From: Pseudomonadota bacterium
GTDB taxonomy: Bacteria > Desulfobacterota > Desulfobacteria > Desulfobacterales > Desulfobacteraceae
Assembly (NCBI GenBank): GCA_018812385.1
Contig: JAHJDU010000618.1
Coordinates: 1 to 7,508, forward strand
Reading direction: 5' to 3'
Length of the DNA stretch: 7,508 bases
Shown here: positions 1 through 6,099 of the stretch, one piece after another
How the letters are laid out: each line of letters begins with the position of its first letter
How positions within the stretch are numbered: the first letter of the stretch is position 1
Program-made: the position numbers and the translations under genes
Notes under the pieces: generated by a model
What the model saw: only the letters and a program-made list of their open reading frames with translations
Database searches by the model: none
Told to the model about the DNA's origin: nothing

Positions 1-42
1 CATTAAAATTGCAAGCAGCCAGAGAATAATGGATTCAATCAT
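1..42 (-). CDS. Start of next membrane-complex gene (HyfC/NuoH-like?), cut by window edge
   Basis: Only the first 14 codons are visible, read leftwards from an ATG whose complement is at 40-42: MIESIILWLLAILM. A GGGAAG Shine-Dalgarno-like sequence lies 5 bases upstream of the ATG. The gene begins 15 bases after the stop of the HyfB-type gene, so the two are almost certainly co-transcribed and probably translated from neighbouring ribosome binding sites. The peptide is hydrophobic and looks like the start of a first membrane helix. In Hyf, Hyc and related operons the gene after hyfB is usually the NuoH-like subunit (HyfC/HycD), so that is the expected identity. This rests on gene order only, because 14 residues cannot establish a family. 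Confidence 0.6.
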   Translation of the reverse strand, partial: MIESIILWLLAILM

Positions 43-57
43 AAAATCTTCCCAAGT

Positions 58-2022
58 TTAATTAATTATAAAAAACAACAATAGTACAATTGCCAGTAAA
101 ATATATCCAATGTAAAGATGGATATCACCATGCTGAATCCATCTCAATTTATCAAATAAAAACAATACTGGATTAACGACCACCCTTTTCATGTGAAGTT
201 CTGCAATATCATTCACATGGCTTCGGTAATAGGTTTTATCGGGAAATCGTCCTGTGATTTTTGGATGATCTTCTTCTAAAGGTGCTGCAGGTCGGAAAAA
301 ATCAAGAATAAACGATGCATAGGAAGACCCGGTATACTGCATTTTAACCGTTGGCTGAGTAAAGCCGCATCCCCATGTCCCGGATCTTCGAATGATTTTT
401 CCCCTGTAAAAAAACCATCGAATCGCGATCACCAATAATAAAGAGGTAAGGAAAATAGTTGCTGCAAGCGTAATATTTGCTGTCATATGCCCAAATGGCT
501 CAAGAATGGTAAGGTCGTATCCCAGTCCTAAAGCTGACACGGCTTTAATGGGCATCCAGATAATAATCTGTGGAAATATACCGATCAGAATACAGGCACC
601 GGCAAGAATCGACATGGATATCAGCATGGTCAGCCCTTTTTCATTTACATTTTCTGCCGCTTTGGTCCTGGGCTCACCTTGAAAAACAACACCCACCACC
701 TTTGTAAAACAGGCCAATGCCAGGCCACCGATAACTGCAAGACTGATAATAGCAAAAATACTTGCGACAAAAGCAGAATTTTCAAGGGCAATACCTTTGA
801 ATCCGCCGATATATATAAAAAATTCCCCCACAAACCCGTTAAAGGGCGGAAGCCCACAGATGGCCAAAGAGCCAATAATAAAAGTTGTCCCGGTAATTTT
901 CATTTTTTTTATTAATCCACCCAGAGCATCAATGGAACGGGTGCCTGTTTTATGAAGCACCATCCCTGCCCCCATAAACAAAAGAGACTTGAAAATAGAA
1001 TGGTTAAGAACGTGAAGCAATCCTCCTGTAAATCCAAGAACCGCCATAAAAGGATTTTTCGATGAAACGCCAATCATTCCAATACCTAAGCCGATTAAAA
1101 TAATACCAATATTTTCAACACTGTGGTAGGCCAGCAAGCGTTTGAGATCATGTTGACCCAGGGCATAAACCACCCCTAAAATACCTGAAACCACTCCTGC
1201 AACAAGAACAATATTTCCAAAAATAGGTGTGTGAAAATCCAAAAGGGCATACATCCTTACCATACCGTAAATACCGGTTTTAATCATGACTCCGGACATG
1301 ACCGCAGATATGTGACTTGGGGCGGCAGGATGGGCATGGGGCAGCCAGACATGAAAGGGAAATACACCTGCTTTTGAGCCAAATCCAATAAACGAAAAAA
1401 TAAATACCAGAATTTTTGCGGTTTCGGAAAGAGACTCCATTCCCTCAAATCCAAAGCTGCCCGTATAGCCATAAACGATTCCAAATGCTGCGAATATAAA
1501 CATGGCGCCAACATGGGAAAAAACAAAATAAAGATAACCTGCCTTTCGACTTTCTTCTGAGTCATGCTTGTAAATAACCAGGAAAAAAGATGACAGGGAC
1601 ATGATTTCCCAGGAAAGCATGAAAGCAATCATATTTGAAGCAGTTACCACCAATGCCATGGAGATAATTAGAATACTGAAGAAAAAATAGTTAACCGCTG
1701 TTCTCACAGCGCTTCTTGAATGTTCCATATAATGAAAACTGTAAATGGTGGCAATAAAACAAATAGCAAAAATAGCCACAAGGAAAAAAGCAGAAAGTCC
1801 ATCAATTCTAAATGCCAGTGAAAAAACGTTCAGATATTTAAAGGATGCGCCAGCAATACCTGGCTGCATGAGTTTTAATACAGCATCCATTAACCCCAAA
1901 AAACAACCAGTGCTTAACAAAAAAACAGCTGCAAATCTCATTAATTTAACTTGCCGTGCTAAAACAAGGGATAAAAAGCCGCCAAATAGAATTATCAGTA
2001 TTGATAGAAAAAATTGACCCAT
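58..2022 (-). CDS. HyfB/HycC-type proton-antiporter-like membrane subunit (NuoL/MrpA superfamily)
   Basis: This 654-residue, very hydrophobic protein of roughly 14-16 membrane helices is an antiporter-like subunit of a complex-I-related or energy-converting-hydrogenase membrane module. In that family it carries ions across the cytoplasmic membrane. Family features seen: glutamate E139 in SWEIMSLSS; K217 in GSKAGVFPFHVWLPHAHP, the central signature of the proton-conducting core; K248; HDLKRLLAYHSVENIG (about 291-306); H337, H341 and K345 in the HVLNHSIFKSLLF segment; and E400 after GLPPFNGF. The C-terminal part has the TWGCGF...MQYTGSSY element (about 549-568) and a final anchor helix (about 634-653), as in HyfB-length proteins (E. 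coli HyfB is about 670 residues). The ATG at 2022 has GGGGAA about 5 bases upstream. Residues that couple ion movement are intact. Alternatives are a HycC, Ehr or Mbh subunit; only the rest of the operon, off the left edge, would decide. Confidence 0.88.
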   Translation of the reverse strand: MGQFFLSILIILFGGFLSLVLARQVKLMRFAAVFLLSTGCFLGLMDAVLKLMQPGIAGASFKYLNVFSLAFRIDGLSAFFLVAIFAICFIATIYSFHYMEHSRSAVRTAVNYFFFSILIISMALVVTASNMIAFMLSWEIMSLSSFFLVIYKHDSEESRKAGYLYFVFSHVGAMFIFAAFGIVYGYTGSFGFEGMESLSETAKILVFIFSFIGFGSKAGVFPFHVWLPHAHPAAPSHISAVMSGVMIKTGIYGMVRMYALLDFHTPIFGNIVLVAGVVSGILGVVYALGQHDLKRLLAYHSVENIGIILIGLGIGMIGVSSKNPFMAVLGFTGGLLHVLNHSIFKSLLFMGAGMVLHKTGTRSIDALGGLIKKMKITGTTFIIGSLAICGLPPFNGFVGEFFIYIGGFKGIALENSAFVASIFAIISLAVIGGLALACFTKVVGVVFQGEPRTKAAENVNEKGLTMLISMSILAGACILIGIFPQIIIWMPIKAVSALGLGYDLTILEPFGHMTANITLAATIFLTSLLLVIAIRWFFYRGKIIRRSGTWGCGFTQPTVKMQYTGSSYASFILDFFRPAAPLEEDHPKITGRFPDKTYYRSHVNDIAELHMKRVVVNPVLFLFDKLRWIQHGDIHLYIGYILLAIVLLLFFIIN

Positions 2023-2058
2023 AAATTCCCCATTTTGTAGATATTAATTATTGTTTCC

Positions 2059-2087
2059 ATTATATATTTGTTCCCATAGCCCTGCAA
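2059..2087 (-). promoter_or_regulatory. Sigma70-type promoter for the HyfB-type operon
   Basis: Read on the minus strand, TTGCAG (2087-2082) is followed after exactly 17 bases by a perfect TATAAT (2064-2059). The predicted start is near 2052, giving a leader of about 30 bases that carries GGGGAA just before the ATG at 2022. The -35 matches only the TTG half of the consensus, which suits a promoter assisted by an activator. This makes the HyfB-type gene the likely first gene of its own transcript, although read-through from the ATP-grasp gene cannot be excluded because I see no convincing terminator in the 123-base gap. Confidence 0.55.
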
Positions 2088-2097
2088 ATAACAACCA

Positions 2098-2111
2098 TTC
2101 CTATTAAGGAA
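2098..2111. repeat. Short inverted repeat TTCCT-N4-AGGAA upstream of the HyfB-type promoter
   Basis: TTCCT and AGGAA arms flank four bases, a perfect 5+5 dyad ending about 11 bases upstream of the -35 box. It overlaps the distal part of the block shared with the transporter upstream region. A short dyad at this distance could be a regulator half-site pair, but the arms are short and chance occurrence in AT-rich DNA is possible. Confidence 0.25.
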
Positions 2112-2128
2112 CTTATTTTTTGTCAAGA
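2107..2128 (-). promoter_or_regulatory. Shared upstream block, copy 1 (TTGACAAAAA type)
   Basis: On the minus strand this block contains TCTTGACAAAAA, later AA and TTCCT, and matches 6553-6574 on the plus strand at 19 of 22 positions. It lies about 20 bases upstream of the proposed -35 box, centred near -65 from the predicted start, a position typical of activator sites. Alternatively TTGACA at 2126-2121 is itself a -35 box, but nothing close to TATAAT lies 16-18 bases downstream. It may be a regulator site common to the two operons; this is inference. Confidence 0.3.
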
Positions 2129-2145
2129 GAATATTCTTATAGGGG

Positions 2146-3390
2146 TTAGTGCCGATAAATTATGGGCCGGCCTTCAGCATCAATATCAATTCCAATGGTA
2201 TCCCCGGTCTTAAACCCAAGACGTAAAAATTCTTTGATTACCTCATCATGCCGGTCGACACTCCAATAGGCTGACCAGAGGGGATTTCGTACTGTGTCAA
2301 TACCATATGCATCATGGCTGCACAGGTTGATTCTGAATTTGTCCTTTGCAATTAATGTGTCTGCTTCAGCCAGAAAAATATCAATTTTGTAAAGATTGTT
2401 GTGCAGGGCTTTTGACAGGATTTTCTGAAGTTCAGGAGACTCTTCCAGGTAATGGGTGGCGATCTGGTAAAGCTCGCTTGAGTCCTGTATGGAAAACCCT
2501 ATCACAGCAAACCGCTGGTGCCTCAGAGCAAAAGATTCAAGTTCCTTTTCATACGCCTTTATGCTGGATATGATGTCATTGATATCAGGCTTTGGCTCTT
2601 TGCCTTCCTGGACAAAATCCTCGCACTGGCTGATGATATTGATATAAAAGGCCTTGTTGTCCATTACATAAACCGGCCTTTCCCTGTAATTTCTCCGCTT
2701 TCGCATGCGCCTGATGCCATCAAGCTTGATGAAACGCTCACTCTCTTTTTCTTCCAAAGTATCTATATTAGAGATATCCTTGGCCTGCACCACATAAATC
2801 TCTCCTTCAGCGGAAATAATATATTCAATCTCGCATTTAAACCCCAAAGCCTTTTGTATGTCTTCTGAAAGTTTCAACAGCCTTTGGTCATGGGGTACCT
2901 TGGTGATGAAGGGTTCGCTTTGGACCTTATGCGTGCGGTTTCTGCAATAACCGAATTCCCAATTATTAAAAATAATTTTTGCCATGACACTGGAGCCATT
3001 AACAAAAGGCATGGCAATTATGCCCATTTCATTAATATCAATTTCAGGTGCATTGTTGAACTTCTGCTGTCGCTGGATGGATAGTTGTTTCGATGTTTCG
3101 GCTATTTTAATCATACGGTTGCGCGCATATTTTATTCCGCCAATATCCGCATATGTTTCAATGGAATCAAAGGTGCCACCCTTATACCATGACTCCAGGG
3201 GATGGGCACTTCTTGCTATTACCTTATAACTTTCGCGGTGTTTGTCTAAAAAGGAATCAAGCTGGGTAAACTCTTCCCTGTCAAACTCGTGTGCCGGAAC
3301 ATAAATAAAATCCGGGACATTAAACCCATTTTTCCGAAGTTTTTCCAATAGTTTTGCTTTTTCAGGTATCTTGTTTTTCATGTTTGACAT
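2146..3390 (-). CDS. Orphan PEP-synthase/PPDK-type ATP-grasp-like domain protein, function unknown
   Basis: The 414-residue soluble protein has an N-terminal half resembling the nucleotide-binding domain of PEP synthase and pyruvate phosphate dikinase. GFNVPDFIYVP (22-32) matches the usual opening. VIARSAHPLE (57-66) and GGTFDSI (71-77) resemble the arginine-serine and glycine motifs at the nucleotide. MGIIAMPFVNG (122-132) and EIEY...GEIYVVQAKDI (187-206) match the closing strands, where the family has a D/E-I-E-W...LQARP pattern. There is no phosphohistidine swivelling domain and no PEP-binding barrel, so it cannot be a complete PEP synthase. Residues 210-414 are unrecognised, with a very basic patch at 226-238 (RRMRKRRNYRER) and a helical, charged remainder. 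No Shine-Dalgarno precedes the ATG at 3390 or the next ATG at 3381. It may bind a nucleotide or phosphorylate an unknown substrate. Divergent from the phosphorelay cluster. Confidence 0.75.
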   Translation of the reverse strand: MSNMKNKIPEKAKLLEKLRKNGFNVPDFIYVPAHEFDREEFTQLDSFLDKHRESYKVIARSAHPLESWYKGGTFDSIETYADIGGIKYARNRMIKIAETSKQLSIQRQQKFNNAPEIDINEMGIIAMPFVNGSSVMAKIIFNNWEFGYCRNRTHKVQSEPFITKVPHDQRLLKLSEDIQKALGFKCEIEYIISAEGEIYVVQAKDISNIDTLEEKESERFIKLDGIRRMRKRRNYRERPVYVMDNKAFYINIISQCEDFVQEGKEPKPDINDIISSIKAYEKELESFALRHQRFAVIGFSIQDSSELYQIATHYLEESPELQKILSKALHNNLYKIDIFLAEADTLIAKDKFRINLCSHDAYGIDTVRNPLWSAYWSVDRHDEVIKEFLRLGFKTGDTIGIDIDAEGRPIIYRH

Positions 3391-3395
3391 TGACT

Positions 3396-3423
3396 TTTAT
3401 AGCAGATTTCAATAATTTGACAA
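3396..3423 (-). promoter_or_regulatory. Promoter of the ATP-grasp gene, possibly giving a leaderless mRNA
   Basis: On the minus strand TTGTCA (3423-3418) is followed after 16 bases by TATAAA (3401-3396), and the ATG at 3390 begins only 5 bases after the -10 hexamer. A normal start 6-8 bases after the -10 box would fall on or within the start codon. This agrees with the absence of any ribosome binding site before the gene. A -35/-10 pair can arise by chance in AT-rich DNA. Confidence 0.45.
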
Positions 3424-3427
3424 AAAT

Positions 3428-3447
3428 CCACCGAACATTTCGGTTGG
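3428..3447. repeat. Hairpin/dyad in the divergent intergenic region
   Basis: ACCGAA (3430-3435) and TTCGGT (3439-3444) form a perfect 6-base dyad around CAT; with a one-base bulge the pairing extends to CC/GG. It lies between the divergent starts, just upstream of the ATP-grasp promoter. Read on the minus strand the stem is followed by ATTTTTG, so it also looks like a weak intrinsic terminator for leftward transcripts. Candidate roles are an operator or a stop for antisense transcription; the sequence does not decide. Confidence 0.4.
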
Positions 3448-3471
3448 TTGCAAACTCATTTTAGGTAACAT

Positions 3472-3960
3472 ATGCCAAAGCAGAATGCAATACTTACAGC
3501 AGCTATTAAGCCCTCGAAAAATGAGGCCATGGGAAGCCAGATGTACCACCAGCTAAATATGTCTGGAAAATGCAATGTTGAAGTACCTTTAAAAATCCTT
3601 CTGGTGGATGATGAAAAAGAATTTGTACAAACCCTGTCAGAACGTCTTCAAATGCGGGATATGGGCACTGCCGTTGTCTACGACGGAAACTCTGCCCTGG
3701 ATCAGGTTCAGCGTGATGAACCTGAAGTGATGATCATTGATCTGAAAATGCCAGGGCTTGATGGAATGGAACTTCTAAAAAGGGTAAAACATACCCACCC
3801 TCAAATCCAGGTGATTGTAGTGACCGGTCATGGATCTGAACAGGACAAAAAAAAGTGCATGGATCTGGGTGCTTTTTCATACATGCAAAAACCAGTTGAT
3901 ATTGACTTATTAAGCGAAAGCCTGAAAAAGGCATATAAAAAAAACAAGGCCTTTAAATAA
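3472..3960 (+). CDS. Stand-alone response regulator receiver protein (first)
   Basis: This is a CheY-like single receiver domain that accepts phosphate from a histidine and relays or reports it. All catalytic positions are present: acidic pair D46-D47 in LLVDDEKEF, phospho-acceptor D90 in MIIDLKMPGLDG, T118 in VVTGHG and K140 in MQKPVD. Nothing follows the receiver except a short lysine-rich tail, so there is no DNA-binding or enzymatic output. The ATG at 3472 is chosen because AGG lies 6 bases upstream; it gives an unusual leader of about 38 residues before the receiver, without recognisable motifs. ATG codons at 3541 (preceded by GGGAAG) or 3559 would give a more typical 130-140-residue protein, so the start is uncertain. 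First gene of the plus-strand cluster, 38 bases before the sensor kinase, its likely partner. Confidence 0.88.
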   Translation: MPKQNAILTAAIKPSKNEAMGSQMYHQLNMSGKCNVEVPLKILLVDDEKEFVQTLSERLQMRDMGTAVVYDGNSALDQVQRDEPEVMIIDLKMPGLDGMELLKRVKHTHPQIQVIVVTGHGSEQDKKKCMDLGAFSYMQKPVDIDLLSESLKKAYKKNKAFK

Positions 3961-3998
3961 AATGCCGGGGCGTATTTTTAAAACTGACAGACACAACC

Positions 3999-5399
3999 AT
4001 GAAGCAATTACAAAAACTTAAACCTGCATTCTGGGACCATCGGAATATTGCCAGCGACCATATGAACACTGGTTTTAATTTTGCGCGCAAGTGGAAGCTG
4101 ATTGTGCTGTTTACCTCTTTTATGGCTCTTTTGCCTCTTTTTGTTATGACCCTTGTGGAGTTCAGCCTCACGCATCGAATCATTGAAGATGAGGTGAAAA
4201 GCAACATGTCAAAACTATTGAATGCTGCTATAGTTTCCATTTCTTTTTCCAAAGACCCTGGCAAAACTGCCATAGATTATATTGCCCGTATAAATTCCGG
4301 AGAGGACAACGATATATTTATAGTCAATGAGACCGGTACTTTGCTGACCACCTCCTTTTACTACGGCAATCCCGGCACACCCAATGCTGTTAACACCAGT
4401 CTTTTCAAAGAAAAAGCCGGAATTGAGAAGGATCTTACACCAGACAAAAAGCCTGTCATGACAGGATATGCAAGGATACCTGATTCCTCTTTATTTTTTG
4501 TACTGGCCAAAAGTGAAAAAGGGCTTATAGACCTGTGGTTCAAACCCAGGTTCAAGCTGATCGGATATCTGGCTGTCAGTATTGTGTTGATTTTATTGTC
4601 CATCATGGGCACGGCAACCTATCTTGTGGGGCGTATTCATTCTGCAGATCGTAAAAGAAGCGAAGCCCTGCACCATGCAGAGCATGAAAAAAAACTGGCC
4701 TCCATCGGCCGTCTGGCTTCAGGGGTTGCCCATGAAATAAATAATCCCCTGGACATTATCAACCAGAAAACAGGGTTGATTTTGGACCTGTTTACACTGA
4801 GGGAAGATTTTTCTTCGGATAAGCGTCTGGTTCTTCTTGCAAACGATATTCTTGATACTGTAAAGCGGTGTGGCACCATCACCCGGCGGCTGCTGGACTT
4901 TGCCCGGCACATGGAACCTAGTATAGAACCCGTGGATATATGGGAGGTCATAAGACAGGTGCTTGCCTTTCTTGAAAAGGAAGCCGATCGTCGAAGCATA
5001 ACCATATCTATTGACAACAAGGATACAATTCCGAATTTTGAATGTGACAAAGGCAGCCTGCAGCAGATTTTCCTGAACCTGATTGAAAATGCCTTTACTG
5101 CTATGGAAGATGGCGGGAAGCTGAATATCTCCATAAGATTAGAAAAAAAAGACCGGATAGCCATAATGGTTTCCGATAATGGAAGAGGTATTGCCGATGA
5201 GGATATCGATAAAATTTTTGAACCTTTTTATTCATCAAAAAACGACCATTGGGGCACAGGGCTTGGTCTGTCAATTATTTACGGGCTTATCAAAGATATT
5301 GGCGGTGATATAATGGTAAAAAGTCGGGTGGGTGAAGGTACCTGCATCACTGTGATCCTGCCCTTAAAGAATATTGAGGCAAAAGATGACAGAAAATGA
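3999..5399 (+). CDS. Membrane sensor histidine kinase
   Basis: The 466-residue HisKA-type kinase senses an unknown signal across the inner membrane. Layout: short cytoplasmic N-terminus; membrane helix at about 33-55; an extracytoplasmic sensor region of about 130 residues (57-186) without cysteines and vaguely Cache-like; second helix at about 187-211; no clear HAMP or PAS domain, only a short charged linker; dimerisation box SGVAHEINNPL with phospho-acceptor H245; RRLLDFAR at 296-303; N-box NLIENAFTAM with N364; G1 box DNGRGI (393-398); F-box FEPFYSSK; G2 box GTGLGL (419-424). All catalytic boxes are intact, so it should autophosphorylate. The ATG at 3999 has no Shine-Dalgarno; the ATG at 4062 (residue 22) is an alternative just before the first helix. 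Its last 14 bases overlap the next gene. It probably phosphorylates one of the flanking receivers; specificity cannot be read here. Confidence 0.92.
   Translation: MKQLQKLKPAFWDHRNIASDHMNTGFNFARKWKLIVLFTSFMALLPLFVMTLVEFSLTHRIIEDEVKSNMSKLLNAAIVSISFSKDPGKTAIDYIARINSGEDNDIFIVNETGTLLTTSFYYGNPGTPNAVNTSLFKEKAGIEKDLTPDKKPVMTGYARIPDSSLFFVLAKSEKGLIDLWFKPRFKLIGYLAVSIVLILLSIMGTATYLVGRIHSADRKRSEALHHAEHEKKLASIGRLASGVAHEINNPLDIINQKTGLILDLFTLREDFSSDKRLVLLANDILDTVKRCGTITRRLLDFARHMEPSIEPVDIWEVIRQVLAFLEKEADRRSITISIDNKDTIPNFECDKGSLQQIFLNLIENAFTAMEDGGKLNISIRLEKKDRIAIMVSDNGRGIADEDIDKIFEPFYSSKNDHWGTGLGLSIIYGLIKDIGGDIMVKSRVGEGTCITVILPLKNIEAKDDRK
5376..5379 (+). promoter_or_regulatory. Ribosome binding site inside the kinase gene that sets the next start
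   Basis: GAGG lies six bases before ATG 5386 within the last codons of the sensor kinase. This favours the ATG at 5386 over a TTG at 5374 in the same frame. It places the start of the next protein 14 bases inside the kinase gene, so translation of the two is probably coupled. Confidence 0.65.
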
Positions 5400-6045
5400 A
5401 GATATGATGGCAAAGGAAGGTATTCGGTTTTTCGGCAGGATTTCTGCCTCGGCAACCCATGAAATCAAAAACACCCTGGCCATTATCAATGAAAGTGCGG
5501 GCCTGCTGAACGATCTGTCCTTGATGGCTCAAAAAGGTCATCCCCTTTCCCTTGAGCGCATCAATGATATTTCACAAAGGGTGATAAGACAGGTACAACG
5601 AGCAGATCTGGTATTAAAAAAAATGAACCGGTTTTCCCACAGTGTTGATCAGTCAACAAAAATTGCAGACCTTGAAAACACAATACTTTTTGTTCTGGAT
5701 TTGACATCCCGGCTTGTTGAGGGTCATGGGGCTGCCGTTGAGGTCAGTTCCCCTGTATCGCCCATGACGGTTTCAACAAACCTGTTTTATCTGGAAAATA
5801 TGATCTGGAGAGCCATTGAAACCGCCTGTTGTGCGGCAGATGGTGAAAAAGAGGTGAAAATTTCATTTGGAACTGATTTATCAGAACCTTTGATCTGGTT
5901 TACAATGAACACTGTTAAAGAAGACATAATGGATGATCTGTTCGGATCAAAAGAAGATAGCGCCCTAATGGCGTATCTGAATATATCCATTAAAAAGAAT
6001 GAAAAGAATAATGGCTTTGGCCTTTTGTGGCCAAAGCTCATTTAA
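5386..6045 (+). CDS. Degenerate histidine-kinase-like protein, candidate Spo0B/ChpT-type phosphotransferase
   Basis: The 219-residue soluble protein begins almost directly with a dimerisation/phospho-acceptor helix: SASATHEIKNTLAII, with H25, E26 and N29 as in active HisKA kinases. A second long helix follows (about 58-87, ending KKMNRFSHS). The rest has the length of a catalytic ATPase domain but not its motifs. The N-box position reads MIWRAIETACCA without the asparagines, the DxGxG box is absent near IWFTMNTVKED, and GTGLGL is missing, leaving only NNGFGLL at the very end. It should therefore accept phosphate but not bind ATP. This is the architecture of Spo0B and ChpT (about 190-225 residues), inferred here from motif loss rather than a match. 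It overlaps the kinase gene and precedes a second receiver, fitting a relay role. Alternatives are a dedicated phosphatase or an allosteric partner of the kinase. Confidence that the gene is real is high; its role is less sure. Confidence 0.82.
   Translation: MTENEDMMAKEGIRFFGRISASATHEIKNTLAIINESAGLLNDLSLMAQKGHPLSLERINDISQRVIRQVQRADLVLKKMNRFSHSVDQSTKIADLENTILFVLDLTSRLVEGHGAAVEVSSPVSPMTVSTNLFYLENMIWRAIETACCAADGEKEVKISFGTDLSEPLIWFTMNTVKEDIMDDLFGSKEDSALMAYLNISIKKNEKNNGFGLLWPKLI
6014..6037 (+). repeat. Strong hairpin across the 3' end of the degenerate-kinase gene
   Basis: GCTTTGGCC (6014-6022) pairs perfectly with GGCCAAAGC (6029-6037) across a six-base loop, within the last ten codons. The sequence after it (TCATTTAACTATTT) is T-rich but not a true U-tract, so it is at best a weak terminator. 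A transcript processing or stabilising element that separates expression of the kinase pair from the following receiver is equally possible. Confidence 0.5.
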
Positions 6046-6099
6046 CTATTTAAGCCAATTTGATATGGCTGACACATTAATTGTATAAGGAGAAAGAGA

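Noticed and set aside
645..1628. Open frames opposite and out of frame with the HyfB-type gene
   Set aside because: They overlap a strongly supported coding region, lack ribosome binding sites and encode sequences without recognisable family features.
2128..2137. AGAATATTCT palindrome just after the ATP-grasp gene
   Set aside because: It is a ten-base AT-rich palindrome with no loop or U-tract; it is too short to call a terminator or operator.
3440..3471. Sigma54 (GG-N10-GC) or TTGGTT-N16-TAACAT promoter for the first receiver
   Set aside because: No correctly spaced GG/GC pair is present, and the sigma70-like pair matches poorly and would start transcription inside the chosen gene.
3963..3980. 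GCCGGGGC followed by TATTTTT after the first receiver as a terminator
   Set aside because: Only three base pairs with a two-base loop can form, too weak for termination; the kinase follows at once.
4361..5164. Minus-strand open frames of up to 175 codons inside the sensor kinase gene
   Set aside because: They lie antisense to a kinase with every catalytic box intact; the serine- and arginine-rich translations are typical shadow frames.
5374..5385. TTG at 5374 as start of the degenerate kinase
   Set aside because: The ATG at 5386 has GAGG at ideal spacing, and the four extra residues add nothing to the fold.
6060..6089. TTGATA-N18-TATAAG as a promoter for the second receiver gene
   Set aside because: The -10 hexamer overlaps the AAGGAG ribosome binding site, so a transcript from it would lack that site, which is clearly used.
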